Under the pieces are notes generated by a model. The model was not told the origin of the DNA. It saw only the letters and a list, made by a program, of their open reading frames with translations, and did not search any database. DNA of 41,142 nucleotides, from the NCBI RefSeq assembly GCF_022346185.1, contig NZ_JAKRMS010000021.1:1-41142 (forward strand), in the 5' to 3' direction. This DNA is from Cellulomonas sp. ACRRI. GTDB taxonomy: Bacteria > Actinomycetota > Actinomycetes > Actinomycetales > Cellulomonadaceae. The position numbers and the translations under genes are program-made. Shown here piece by piece: positions 1 through 8,278 of the stretch. How positions within the stretch are numbered: position 1 is the first letter of the stretch; the number at the start of each line of letters is the position of its first letter.

Positions 1-250
1 TGTCCCGCCGGTACCGCCCGTGGACCGAGGAGCACCACGAGACGACCAGCGTGATCGTCCCGGTCGGAGGCGGGCGCCTCTGTGACAAGTGCGCGGGGCT
101 TCGGGGGGAGTGGTGTCACCCGATCGGACGGGTGGCGACGAGACGATCGGTGGAATCTGTGCGCCGGTTGTGCTCCCGGCCTCGAGTGGGCCCAGCGTGT
201 TGGACGGGGCAGCCGCCGCGCAACTCGCTGCGGGCATATCGGGCACTGTT

Positions 251-266
251 TGTGAGATGGATCACA
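251..266. promoter_or_regulatory. CRP/GlxR-type binding site
   Basis: The sequence TGTGAGATGGATCACA is a perfect TGTGA-N6-TCACA palindrome, the consensus bound by cAMP-receptor-type regulators, including GlxR of Corynebacterium and Crp of Mycobacterium. An exact match to the ten fixed bases is unlikely by chance in a GC-rich window this size. It lies about 285 bases upstream of the clpB HAIR element, so its target may be clpB or an unseen gene to the left. Confidence 0.65.
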
Positions 267-335
267 GACAAGGTGTCCGGATTGCCCATAAATGCGCAGA
301 TCACAGTCGTGCAAGTCGGACATGTCCGAAACGGG

Positions 336-345
336 GAAGCGCTTC
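336..345. promoter_or_regulatory. Possible LacI-family operator palindrome
   Basis: GAAGCGCTTC is a perfect 10-base palindrome with a central CG, the form typical of LacI-family operators such as the CebR/CelR sites of cellulolytic actinobacteria. It lies 70 bases from the CRP-type box. A carbon-source regulator paired with a CRP site would suit a sugar-utilisation gene, but none is visible next to it. The assignment rests on shape only. Confidence 0.35.
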
Positions 346-549
346 AACGGGTGCGCTGGTCAGCGCGCGTGTCGCGCGTTGCCGGGATGTGTCGTATGCG
401 AGTCGACGGCGTGAAGCCGGTCACAACGCGCGGTGACGACGGTCAGAGTCATGCGGTGCTATGACCCGGCGTCACCTGGTAGGTCGAGCCGGCGGGCGAC
501 GGTCCGCCGCCTCGCCGAAGCGGCGCGCGTCGGCCGGGTCGACGGCGAG

Positions 550-572
550 AGTTGAGCGGAATAGGCTCAACT
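550..572. promoter_or_regulatory. HAIR element, HspR operator of clpB
   Basis: Arms AGTTGAGC (550-557) and GCTCAACT (565-572) form a perfect inverted repeat around a 7-base spacer. This matches the HAIR consensus CTTGAGT-N7-ACTCAAG bound by the heat-shock repressor HspR in Streptomyces and Mycobacterium, where clpB and the dnaK operon are its targets. It lies 105 bases before the clpB start codon. The fit in sequence, spacing and downstream gene makes this a strong call. Confidence 0.88.
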
Positions 573-583
573 TGGTCGGCGTT
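558..583 (+). promoter_or_regulatory. SigR/SigH-type promoter of clpB, overlapping HAIR
   Basis: GGAAT at 558-562 and GTT at 581-583 are separated by 18 bases, the known SigR/SigH (oxidative and heat stress ECF sigma) consensus GGAAT-N18-GTT. The -35 motif occupies the spacer of the HAIR element, so HspR bound there should block this promoter. M. tuberculosis clpB is likewise reported to be under both SigH and HspR. Transcription would start near 590, giving a leader of about 85-90 bases. Confidence 0.55.
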
Positions 584-677
584 GCACCGGACGTCCCGCG
601 CTGGACCCGCGGGGCGCACCAGCACGCACGTACGCGCGGCCGCCCGGCCGCCGCGACCCGGACGCACGGAGGGGACG

Positions 678-3278
678 TTGGACGCGAAGCTCACCACCAA
701 GTCGCAGGAGGCGATCGGCGACGCCATCCAGCAGGCGTCGGCCGCGGGCAACCCGCAGCTGGAGCCGGCCCACCTGCTGAACGCGCTGCTCGCCCAGGAG
801 GGCGGTGTGGCGAACGGCCTGCTCGACGCCGTGGGCGCCGACCGCCAGGCGCTCGGCCGCGCGGTGCGCGCGATCCTGGTCAACCTGCCCGCGGCGAGCG
901 GCTCGTCCGTGGCGCAGCCGACCGCCTCCCGGGCCACCGCGTCCGCGATCGAGGCCGCGTCGGCCGAGGCGCGCACCCTGGGCGACGACTACGTGTCCAC
1001 CGAGCACCTCCTGCTCGGCCTCGCCGCCGGCCAGACGGGCGTCGCCGACGCCCTGCGCGGCCAGGGCGCGTCCCGCGACGCGCTCGCCGCGGCGCTGCCG
1101 TCCGTCCGCGGCTCCTCGCGGGTCACCAGCCCGAACCCCGAGGGCACCTACAAGGCCCTGGAGCAGTACGGCGTCGACCTCACGCAGCGCGCCCGCGACG
1201 GGAAGCTCGACCCGGTCATCGGCCGGGACGCCGAGATCCGCCGCGTCATCCAGGTGCTGTCCCGCCGGACCAAGAACAACCCGGTGCTGATCGGCGAGCC
1301 CGGCGTCGGCAAGACCGCCGTCGTCGAGGGCCTGGCCCAGCGCATCGTCGCCGGTGACGTGCCCGAGTCCCTGCGCGGCAAGCGCCTGGTCTCGCTCGAC
1401 CTCGCGGCGATGGTCGCCGGCGCGAAGTACCGCGGCGAGTTCGAGGAGCGCCTCAAGGCGGTCCTGGAGGAGATCACCTCCTCCGAGGGCGAGGTCGTCA
1501 CCTTCATCGACGAGCTGCACACCGTCGTCGGTGCGGGCGCCGGCGGCGAGGGCGCGATGGACGCGGGCAACATGCTCAAGCCGATGCTGGCCCGCGGCGA
1601 GCTGCGCCTGGTCGGCGCCACCACCCTCGACGAGTACCGGGAGCGGATCGAGAAGGACCCCGCCCTGGAGCGCCGGTTCCAGCAGGTCTTCGTCGGCGAG
1701 CCGTCCGTGGAGGACACCGTCGCCATCCTGCGCGGCCTCAAGGAGCGGTACGAGGCGCACCACAAGGTGACGATCGCCGACGCCGCGCTGGTCGCCGCCG
1801 CGACCCTGTCCGACCGGTACATCACCGGCCGCCAGCTCCCCGACAAGGCGATCGACCTGGTCGACGAGGCCGCGTCCCGGCTGCGGATGGAGCTCGACTC
1901 CTCCCCGGTCGAGATCGACGAGCTGCAGCGCGCCGTGACCCGGCTCGAGATGGAGGAGGTCGTGCTGTCCGAGGCGGACGACCCCGCCTCCCGCGAGCGG
2001 CTGGAGAAGCTCCGCGCCGACCTGGCCGACCGCCGCGAGGAGCTCGCCGGGCTCACCGCGCGCTGGGAGAAGGAGAAGGCCGGGCACAACCTGGTCGGCG
2101 ACCTCAAGGCCCGCCTGGACGACCTGCGCTCGACCGCGGACCGGCTGCTGCGCGAGGGTGACCTCGCCGCGGCCGCGCGGCTGCAGTACGGCGAGATCCC
2201 CGCGGTCGAGAAGGAGATCGCCGAGGCGGAGCGCAGCGAGCGCGAGGCCGACGCCTCGGTCGCGGCGGACACCCCGATGATCGCCGACAAGGTCGGCCCG
2301 GACGAGATCGCCGAGGTCGTCGCCATGTGGACCGGCATCCCCGCCGGGCGGCTGCTGGAGGGCGAGACCGCCAAGCTGCTCCGGATGGAGGAGGTCATCG
2401 GCGAGCGGCTCATCGGGCAGTCCGCGGCGGTCGCCGCCGTGTCGGACGCCGTGCGGCGCTCGCGCGCGGGCATCTCCGACCCCGACCGGCCGACCGGGTC
2501 GTTCCTGTTCCTCGGCCCGACCGGCGTCGGCAAGACCGAGCTCGCCAAGGCGCTCGCGGACTTCCTGTTCGACGACGAGCGCGCCATGGTCCGGATCGAC
2601 ATGTCCGAGTACGCCGAGCGCCACTCCGTCGCGCGCCTCATCGGGGCGCCCCCGGGCTACGTCGGCTACGAGGAGGGCGGCCAGCTCACCGAGGCCGTCC
2701 GGCGGCGGCCGTACTCGGTGCTGCTGCTGGACGAGGTCGAGAAGGCGCACCCCGAGGTGTTCGACATCCTGCTGCAGGTGCTCGACGACGGCCGGCTCAC
2801 GGACGGCCAGGGGCGCACGGTCGACTTCCGGAACGTCATCCTCGTGCTGACGTCGAACCTCGGCTCCCAGCACCTGGTCGACCCGCTGCTCGACCCCGAG
2901 CAGCGGCGCGCCGGGGTCATGGACGCGGTGCGCGCGGCGTTCAAGCCGGAGTTCCTCAACCGGCTGGACGACATCGTGCTGTTCGACCCGCTGTCGCTCG
3001 AGGAGATCGGCAGGATCGTCGACCTGCAGGTGGCGTCCCTCGCGGCGCGGCTGCGGGACCGGCGGCTCACGCTCACCGTCGACCCGGCGGCGCGCGAGTG
3101 GCTGGCGATCGAGGGCTTCGACCCGGCGTACGGCGCGCGGCCGCTGCGCCGGCTCGTGCAGCGCGAGATCGGCGACCGGCTGGCCCGGCTGCTGCTCGCG
3201 GGCGAGGTCCACGACGGCGACACGGTGCGCGTGACGCGCGCGGCCGACGGGCACGGCCTGGAGCTGACCCGGGGCTGA
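678..3278 (+). CDS. clpB: ATP-dependent disaggregase ClpB (Hsp100)
   Basis: An 866-residue Hsp100 chaperone that, with DnaK, pulls polypeptides out of aggregates in the cytoplasm. Seen in order: a Clp N domain (about 1-145); AAA1 with Walker A GEPGVGKT at 206-213 and Walker B FIDELH near 276; a charged coiled-coil middle domain (about 410-530), which separates ClpB from ClpA/ClpC; AAA2 with Walker A GPTGVGKT at 613-620; and a ClpB C-terminal domain. The TTG start at 678 is chosen because it follows the ribosome site GGAGGGG at 669-675 and gives the family N-terminus [12 protein letters not shown]. The frame is open further upstream to 552, but that would place the start inside the promoter. 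Length is normal for the family. HspR and a SigR-type sigma factor probably control it. Confidence 0.97.
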   Translation: MDAKLTTKSQEAIGDAIQQASAAGNPQLEPAHLLNALLAQEGGVANGLLDAVGADRQALGRAVRAILVNLPAASGSSVAQPTASRATASAIEAASAEARTLGDDYVSTEHLLLGLAAGQTGVADALRGQGASRDALAAALPSVRGSSRVTSPNPEGTYKALEQYGVDLTQRARDGKLDPVIGRDAEIRRVIQVLSRRTKNNPVLIGEPGVGKTAVVEGLAQRIVAGDVPESLRGKRLVSLDLAAMVAGAKYRGEFEERLKAVLEEITSSEGEVVTFIDELHTVVGAGAGGEGAMDAGNMLKPMLARGELRLVGATTLDEYRERIEKDPALERRFQQVFVGEPSVEDTVAILRGLKERYEAHHKVTIADAALVAAATLSDRYITGRQLPDKAIDLVDEAASRLRMELDSSPVEIDELQRAVTRLEMEEVVLSEADDPASRERLEKLRADLADRREELAGLTARWEKEKAGHNLVGDLKARLDDLRSTADRLLREGDLAAAARLQYGEIPAVEKEIAEAERSEREADASVAADTPMIADKVGPDEIAEVVAMWTGIPAGRLLEGETAKLLRMEEVIGERLIGQSAAVAAVSDAVRRSRAGISDPDRPTGSFLFLGPTGVGKTELAKALADFLFDDERAMVRIDMSEYAERHSVARLIGAPPGYVGYEEGGQLTEAVRRRPYSVLLLDEVEKAHPEVFDILLQVLDDGRLTDGQGRTVDFRNVILVLTSNLGSQHLVDPLLDPEQRRAGVMDAVRAAFKPEFLNRLDDIVLFDPLSLEEIGRIVDLQVASLAARLRDRRLTLTVDPAAREWLAIEGFDPAYGARPLRRLVQREIGDRLARLLLAGEVHDGDTVRVTRAADGHGLELTRG

Positions 3279-3284
3279 CCCGTT

Positions 3285-3352
3285 GGGTCCGGGAGCGGAC
3301 CGGGTCGGGGAGCGGACCGGGTCCGGGAGCGGACCGGGTCGGGGAGTGGAAG
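3285..3352. repeat. Four tandem 17-base repeats after clpB
   Basis: Four head-to-tail units of 17 bases (3285-3301, 3302-3318, 3319-3335, 3336-3352) follow the clpB stop. Units 1 and 3 are identical (GGGTCCGGGAGCGGACC) and each contains its own hairpin, GGTCCG-GGAG-CGGACC. Units 2 and 4 vary by one to four bases. The last unit runs into the terminator stem. The array may stabilise the clpB mRNA 3' end or be a small slippage-prone repeat. Confidence 0.85.
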
Positions 3353-3396
3353 GTCTGGCCGGACACGCCGTCGGCGTGTCCGGCCATTTCTTCCAC
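3346..3396 (+). terminator. Terminator hairpin of clpB
   Basis: A perfect 13-base stem, GGCCGGACACGCC (3357-3369) and GGCGTGTCCGGCC (3373-3385), has a 3-base loop and is followed by ATTTCTT. An outer pair, GTGGAA (3346-3351) with TTCCAC (3391-3396), extends it. The strong stem and short T-rich tail just after clpB make it a good intrinsic terminator. Confidence 0.8.
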
Positions 3397-3516
3397 CCGA
3401 CGCGGTGGCGTGCCCGTGATGTCCGGTGTGCGAGGTGTGCAGGACCTGTGCGCCTCGCACGCCGGACCCTCGGCACCGGGGGCCGCCCGCGGGGGCGCGT
3501 GCGACGATCGACCGCG

Positions 3517-4194
3517 ATGAACGCGACCCACGCCCTGGCCGCCGGCGTCCCCGCCGCCTCCGACGCCGCGCCCGAGCTCACCGGCCTGGCCGGCTGGGTG
3601 GTCGGCGTCATCGAGACGCTGGGCCCCGCCGGGGTCGGCCTCGTCGTGGCGCTGGAGAACCTGTTCCCGCCGATCCCGTCCGAGGTCGTGCTGCCGGTCG
3701 CCGGGTACGTCGCGAGCCAGGGCGAGATGAGCCTGGTGTGGGCGATCGTCGCGGCCACCCTCGGTGCGGTGGCCGGGGCCTGGCTGCTGTACGGGCTGGG
3801 CGCCTGGTTCGGCCGGGCGCGGCTGCGTCGCTGGCTGGAGAAGATCCCGCTGATGGAGGTCGAGGACCTGGACCGCGCCGAGGCGTGGTTCGAGCGGCAC
3901 GGCGGCGCGGCGGTGCTGATCGGCCGGTGCGTCCCGATCGTCCGGTCGCTCGTGTCGATCCCGGCCGGGTTGGAGCGGATGCCGCAGGTCCGGTTCCTGC
4001 TCTACACCGCGATCGGCAGCGCCGTCTGGAACAGCCTGCTGATCGTCGGCGGGTACGTGCTCGGCTCCCAGTGGCAGGACATCGGGCACTACTCGGACTA
4101 CATCAACTACGCCGTGTACGCGGTGATCGTGGTGCTGGTCGTGCGGTTCGTCTGGACCCGGCTGCGCCGCCGGCGGCTCGCCGCCCGCGGCTGA
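3517..4194 (+). CDS. DedA family membrane protein (first copy)
   Basis: A 225-residue integral membrane protein of the DedA/SNARE-associated (VTT) superfamily. These proteins affect membrane lipid distribution and proton-motive-force-linked envelope homeostasis; some act as undecaprenyl-phosphate or phospholipid transporters. Family hallmarks are the ENLFPPIPSEVVLPVAGY block at about residues 47-64, the FxRHGG-like segment (WFERHGG) and RCVPIVRSLVSIPAG, a re-entrant loop with conserved Arg and Pro, followed by hydrophobic helices and a basic C-terminus. The ATG at 3517 is the first start that keeps the family N-terminus. There is no clear ribosome site, only a weak -10-like GACGAT 8 bases upstream. 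It converges on the oxidoreductase remnant, with a 12-base gap. A second DedA gene lies at 12151-12909. Confidence 0.92.
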   Translation: MNATHALAAGVPAASDAAPELTGLAGWVVGVIETLGPAGVGLVVALENLFPPIPSEVVLPVAGYVASQGEMSLVWAIVAATLGAVAGAWLLYGLGAWFGRARLRRWLEKIPLMEVEDLDRAEAWFERHGGAAVLIGRCVPIVRSLVSIPAGLERMPQVRFLLYTAIGSAVWNSLLIVGGYVLGSQWQDIGHYSDYINYAVYAVIVVLVVRFVWTRLRRRRLAARG

Positions 4195-4206
4195 CCGCCC
4201 CGCGGA

Positions 4207-5185
4207 TCAGGCGAACAGCGCGCCCACCTTCGACGCGTACAGGTCCTCGCCCTTCAGCCGGCTCGTCGCCGCGGCACCGACCACGCGGCGCACCCCGTCC
4301 TCGCCGACGAGCTGCGACGCCCCGCCCGCGCGCCCCAGCGGCAGCAGGATGCGCTCCGGCGCCGGGGCGTAGGTCGCGGTCGGCTCCCGCCCCTCGATCA
4401 GCGCCGTGATGTTCGCGGCCACCACCTCGGCGTGCGCCCGCGCCGCCGAGGCGCGCTTCGACTCCGGCACGTCCGTGATGTCGCCCACCGCGAACACCGT
4501 CGGGTGCCCGGCCAGCGCCAGGGTGCCGTCCACCCGGACCTCGCCGAGGCCGTTGCGCGCGCCCATCAGGTCGCCCGCCAGGTAGTCGCTCGCCGGCAGG
4601 TTGCCGTAGCAGCGGAACCACATCTGCGCCTCGACGCGCACGCCCGCCTCGGTCTCCACGACGAACGGCTCGTGCACGCCGACGTCCGACGGCGGCAGGT
4701 AGCCCAGGCGGGAACCCAGCACCAGCTCCACCCGGTCGGCGAGCTGGCCGCGCACCGTCTCCCGCAGCTCCGGCAGGTAGTCGTCCGTGGTGAGCACGTC
4801 GTCGGCCTGGTCGACCAGGGTGATCCACAGGTGCGGGTAGGCGTCCAGCAGCTCGCCGACCAGCTCCAGGCCGACGGCGCCGGCGCCGACGACCAGGACG
4901 CGCTCCGCGCGCGCCAGCCCCTCGCGCATCCGGGCGAGCCGCGCCTGCGCGACCGCGGTCTCGGACTCGATGAACTTGGCCGGGAACGGGTACGCGGTCC
5001 CCGTCGCGAGCACCAGGTAGTCGGCGTCGAGCGTGGTGCCGTCCGCGAGCCGCACCTGCGACGAGGTGGCGCGCTCGACCCGCTGCCGCAGCACGAGCCC
5101 CCGGTCCAGCAGCCGCTCGTAGCCGAAGAAGACCCGGTCCTCCCAGGCGGGGTCCACCGCCGCGCGCAGCGCCGCCGCGGGGGCG
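4207..5185 (-). pseudogene. NAD(P)/FAD-dependent oxidoreductase lacking its N-terminus
   Basis: A 5'-truncated member of the NDH-2/AIF-like pyridine nucleotide-disulfide oxidoreductases. From the segment ALRAAVDPAWEDRVFF onward it follows the family: the NAD-binding Rossmann motif VLVVGAGAVGLEL is intact, and so is the C-terminal FAD-contact motif FAVGDITDVPE. The first 40-50 residues, which carry the first GxGxxG motif for the FAD ADP moiety, are absent. Homology begins only about two bases after the stop codon of the beta-glucosidase gene. The first usable start is GTG at 5157, which would give 316 residues against about 360 for the family. The frame is otherwise unbroken, so the loss looks recent. 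Without the FAD-binding fold a working enzyme is unlikely. A short truncated protein translated from 5157 cannot be excluded. Confidence 0.8.
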
Positions 5186-7456
5186 TCAGGCCGCGGCCAG
5201 CGCCACCAGGTCGTCCAGGCCGGCCAGGTCGAAGCCGCCCATGCCGAAGCCCGCCACGACGCGCATCGGCATGTCGCCCATCATCGCCAGCATCGTCGGG
5301 TCGAGCGCCGCGGTGGCCTCGCCGAAGGCGTCGCCGAGCAGCTCGGCGCCCCGCGGGTGGGCGAGCCACTCGTTGACGGTCGAGTCCGCGGTGAGCGTCC
5401 CGTAGAGGGCCTCGCCGGTGACGGGGACCTCCGCCGTGCCGCGGATGTCCCGGGACGACGCGCCGACCTCGATCACCGTGCGGCCGCCGCCGACGGCCCA
5501 GCGGCGCAGCGCCGGGTGCCAGTACGACAGGTCGCGGGCGTCGAGCGTGAACCGCAGCGTGCGGGACTCGCCGGGCTCCAGCGTCACCTTGGCGAACGCC
5601 TTGAGCTCGCGCGTCGGGCGCAGGACGGCGGCCTCCGGGTCACCGACGTAGACCTGGACCGTCTCGGCGCCGGCGCGGTCGCCGGTGTTGGTCACGGTCA
5701 CCGACACGTCGACCGACGACGAGGCGCCCTCGCCGGACACGGCCGCCGCGACGTCCGAGTAGCCGAAGGTCGTGTACGACAGGCCGTGGCCGAACGGGTA
5801 GGCCACGTCGAGCAGCCGGGTGTCGTACCAGCGGTAGCCGATGAGCACGCCCTCGCCGTACCGGACGTGGCCGCCTGCGCCGGGGAAGTTGCCGAACGCC
5901 GGGGTGTCCTCGACGCGGTGCGGGATCGTCTCGGCGAGCTTGCCGGACGGGTTCCGCACGCCGAGCAGCAGGTCCGCGACGGCCGAGCCGCCCGCCTGGC
6001 CGCCGAGCCACGTCTCCAGCACCGCCGCGGCGGCGTCCTGCCACTCCACCGCGACCGCCGAGCCGTTGGCCAGGACGACGACCACGCGGTCGTTCACCTC
6101 GGCGACCGCGCGCAGCACGGCGAGCTGGTTGGCGGGCAGGTCGAGGTGCGTGCGGTCGTAGCCCTCGGACTCGTCCGGGGCCGGCAGGCCGAGGAACAGC
6201 AGCACGGTGCCCGCGCCGCGGGCGACCTCGACGGCCTCCGCGAGGAGCGCGGCGTCGTCGGCGTCCTGCGAGCCGTCCACGCCGGCGACGGAGAACCCGG
6301 CGGCGAACGCGAGGTCCGTGCCGGTGGCCGACCGCAGCGCGGTGAGGGCGTCGTCCAGCCGGGTCGGGTTCACCTGGGAGGAGCCGGCGCCCTGGTACCG
6401 CGGGGTCCGGGCGAACTCGCCGATCACCACGGCGCGCGCGGCGTCGTCCGCCGACAGCGGCAGGACCGGAGTGCCGTCCACCGGCGCGTTCTTCAGCAGC
6501 ACCGAGCCGTCCGCCGCGGCCTCGCGGGCCAGCGCGTGGTGCGCCTCGACGTCGATCGAGCCGGGCTCCGCGAGCGCGGGCTGCGCGCGGGCGATCAGCG
6601 TGAGCACCCGGCGCACCGCGGTGTCGAGCACGGCCTCGTCCAGCCGCCCGTTCTTGACCGCGTCGACGACCAGCGCGTCCGTCCGGCCGCCGGTGGCGGG
6701 CATCTCCAGGTCGAGCCCCGCGGCGACGGCGGCGACGCGGTCGACCACGGCGCCCCAGTCGGAGACGACCAGGCCCTCGAAGCCCCACTCGTCGCGCAGC
6801 ACCTCGGTCAGCAGCCAGTGGTCCTGGGAGGCGTAGGTGCCGTTGATCTTGTTGTACGAGCACATGACCGTCCACGGCTGGGCCTGCTTCACCACGCGCT
6901 CGAAGGCGGGGAAGTAGATCTCGCGGAGCGTGCGCTCGTCGACGTCGGAGGAGACCCGCATGCGGTCGGTCTCCTGGTTGTTGGCGGCGTAGTGCTTGAG
7001 CGAGGTGCCGACGCCCTCGGACTGGATGCCGGACACGAGGGCCGCGCCGAGGTCGCCGGCCAGCGCCGGGTCCTCGGAGAAGTACTCGAAGTTCCGGCCG
7101 CACAGCGGCGAGCGCTTCATGTTCACGCCGGGGCCGAGCAGCACGGCGACCTCGTTGCCGCGGGTCTCGCGGCCCAGCGCGCGCCCGACGCGGTCGAGCA
7201 GGTCGACGTCCCAGGTCGAGGCCAGCGCGGCGGCGGGCGGGAAGCAGGTGGCGGGCACGGAGTTGCCGATGCCCAGGTGGTCGGCGCTCTCGGCCTGCTT
7301 GCGGAGGCCGTGCGGGCCGTCGGTCACCATCACCGGCGGGACGCCGAGGCGCTCGACGCCCTCGGTGTGCCAGAAGTCGGAGCCGGAGGTCAGGGCGGCC
7401 TTCTCCTCCAGGGTGAGCTCGGCCAGGACGCGCTCGACGTCGAATGCGGCGGTCAT
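5186..7456 (-). CDS. Glycoside hydrolase family 3 beta-glucosidase
   Basis: A 756-residue GH3 enzyme that hydrolyses beta-linked glucosides or oligosaccharides with retention of configuration. There is no signal peptide (it starts MTAAFDVERVLAEL), so it probably acts on imported sugars in the cytoplasm. Domains in order: the GH3 N-terminal barrel, with KHYAANNQE near 154-162 and the nucleophile Asp233 in GLVVSDWGAV; the GH3 C-terminal sandwich, with the probable acid/base region DESEGYDR; and a fibronectin-III-like domain (about 580-680). The ATG at 7456 follows a good ribosome site, GGAGGTG. It is transcribed away from a TetR regulator, with a candidate operator between the two. Its stop codon directly abuts the truncated oxidoreductase. 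Substrate specificity cannot be read from the sequence. Confidence 0.95.
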   Translation of the reverse strand: MTAAFDVERVLAELTLEEKAALTSGSDFWHTEGVERLGVPPVMVTDGPHGLRKQAESADHLGIGNSVPATCFPPAAALASTWDVDLLDRVGRALGRETRGNEVAVLLGPGVNMKRSPLCGRNFEYFSEDPALAGDLGAALVSGIQSEGVGTSLKHYAANNQETDRMRVSSDVDERTLREIYFPAFERVVKQAQPWTVMCSYNKINGTYASQDHWLLTEVLRDEWGFEGLVVSDWGAVVDRVAAVAAGLDLEMPATGGRTDALVVDAVKNGRLDEAVLDTAVRRVLTLIARAQPALAEPGSIDVEAHHALAREAAADGSVLLKNAPVDGTPVLPLSADDAARAVVIGEFARTPRYQGAGSSQVNPTRLDDALTALRSATGTDLAFAAGFSVAGVDGSQDADDAALLAEAVEVARGAGTVLLFLGLPAPDESEGYDRTHLDLPANQLAVLRAVAEVNDRVVVVLANGSAVAVEWQDAAAAVLETWLGGQAGGSAVADLLLGVRNPSGKLAETIPHRVEDTPAFGNFPGAGGHVRYGEGVLIGYRWYDTRLLDVAYPFGHGLSYTTFGYSDVAAAVSGEGASSSVDVSVTVTNTGDRAGAETVQVYVGDPEAAVLRPTRELKAFAKVTLEPGESRTLRFTLDARDLSYWHPALRRWAVGGGRTVIEVGASSRDIRGTAEVPVTGEALYGTLTADSTVNEWLAHPRGAELLGDAFGEATAALDPTMLAMMGDMPMRVVAGFGMGGFDLAGLDDLVALAAA

Positions 7457-7494
7457 GCGGGGGCACCTCCTCGTGCGGTGGGACTGGTGCCACC

Positions 7495-7520
7495 ACTCTA
7501 GCCGATGCCTACCGTTCGGT
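7495..7520 (-). promoter_or_regulatory. Probable beta-glucosidase promoter with TetR operator
   Basis: On the minus strand a -10-like TAGAGT lies at 7500-7495, about 39 bases before the beta-glucosidase ATG. The palindrome ACCGTTCGGT (7511-7520), shaped ACCG-N2-CGGT like many TetR-family operators, lies between that -10 and the -35 position. The intergenic region is shared with the divergent TetR gene, so the protein probably represses the glucosidase and perhaps itself. Confidence 0.5.
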
Positions 7521-7615
7521 CGGGTTTTTGTCGCCGGTCCGCCGACCGCCTGTGAGAACCTGTCCACCACGCGCCGCCCGGCGCGCACGGAGCACGGTGA
7601 CGGGGGCCAGGGACG

Positions 7616-8278
7616 ATGTCCGTCGAGACGCAGCAGCGCGGGTACGCGAAGGGGCGCGCGAAGCGCCGGGAGATCATCGACCAGGCCACGGCCATGTTCG
7701 GCGAGGTCGGGTACCGCGGGGCCTCGCTCCGCGAGATCGCGGCACGGTGCGGCATCTCGCACCCCGGCCTCCTGCACCACTTCCCGACCAAGGAGTCCCT
7801 GCTGCTCGCGGTGCTCGAGCACCGCGACGAGGTCGACATCGAGTGGCTGGACGCGGACAGCGCCGACGGGGTGACCACCCTGCGGCACCTGGTCGAGCTC
7901 GTGGCGCTCAACGCCACCCGGCGCGGGATCGTCGAGCTGTACGCCGTGCTCTCCGCCGAGGCCACCTCCGCGGACCACCCGGCGCACGCGTACTTCCAGG
8001 ACCGGTACCGCCGGGCGCTCGACGCCGCGACGACGGCGTACGCCCGGGCCGCCGAGCAGGGTGCGCTCCGCGAGGGCGTCGACCCGGACGCGGCGGGCCG
8101 CCAGCTCATCGCGCTCATGGACGGCATGCAGGTCCAGTGGCTGCTCGACGACGGCGCGACCGACATGGCCGGCGTCGTGCGCCGGCAGGTCCAGGACCAG
8201 CTCGTCGTGCCGCTGGACGCCGGGGCGGACGCCCCGCCGGCGGACGCCGCCGAGCTGGACGCCGGCGTCGACCGCTAG
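7616..8278 (+). CDS. TetR/AcrR family transcriptional regulator
   Basis: A 220-residue one-component repressor. The N-terminal helix-turn-helix spans about residues 15-62 (REIIDQATAMFGEVGYRG, then LREIAARCGISHPGLLHHFPTKESLL, a textbook TetR recognition region). The C-terminal ligand-binding part (about 80-200) resembles the TetR_C domains of actinobacterial sugar-linked regulators. Its start lies 159 bases from that of the divergent GH3 beta-glucosidase, with a palindromic candidate operator between, so local control of that gene is likely; the inducer would be a sugar or glycoside (inference). The ATG at 7616 has only a weak purine stretch, CAGGGA, before it. Its TAG stop overlaps the opposite-strand TAG of the next gene in a shared CTAG palindrome. 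Confidence 0.93.
   Translation: MSVETQQRGYAKGRAKRREIIDQATAMFGEVGYRGASLREIAARCGISHPGLLHHFPTKESLLLAVLEHRDEVDIEWLDADSADGVTTLRHLVELVALNATRRGIVELYAVLSAEATSADHPAHAYFQDRYRRALDAATTAYARAAEQGALREGVDPDAAGRQLIALMDGMQVQWLLDDGATDMAGVVRRQVQDQLVVPLDAGADAPPADAAELDAGVDR

Larger units (their letters stand above)
1..677. other. Non-coding region upstream of clpB
   Basis: No convincing gene is seen here. A frame stays open from about position 3 to 464, but its translation resembles no family I know, and the stretch from about 230 to 350 is less GC-rich than the surrounding genes. Even so, I cannot exclude that the first 50-80 bases are the tail of a gene cut by the window edge. The region holds a CRP-like box, a LacI-type palindrome and, close to clpB, the HAIR operator; each is listed separately. 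The first two lie more than 200 bases from the clpB promoter and may serve a gene to the left of the window. Confidence 0.6.

Noticed and set aside
51-464. Open frame before clpB with several Cys
   Set aside because: No family similarity and no ribosome site; lower GC and regulatory motifs within it point to non-coding DNA.
552-677. Upstream extension of clpB from a TTG at 552
   Set aside because: It overlaps the HAIR operator and promoter, lacks a ribosome site, and the extra residues do not match ClpB. The TTG at 678 has a strong ribosome site.
567-3758. Long minus-strand open frame (1063 residues) opposite clpB
   Set aside because: Antisense to a certain ClpB gene; the translation is low-complexity Arg/Gly/Ala, an effect of high GC third positions.
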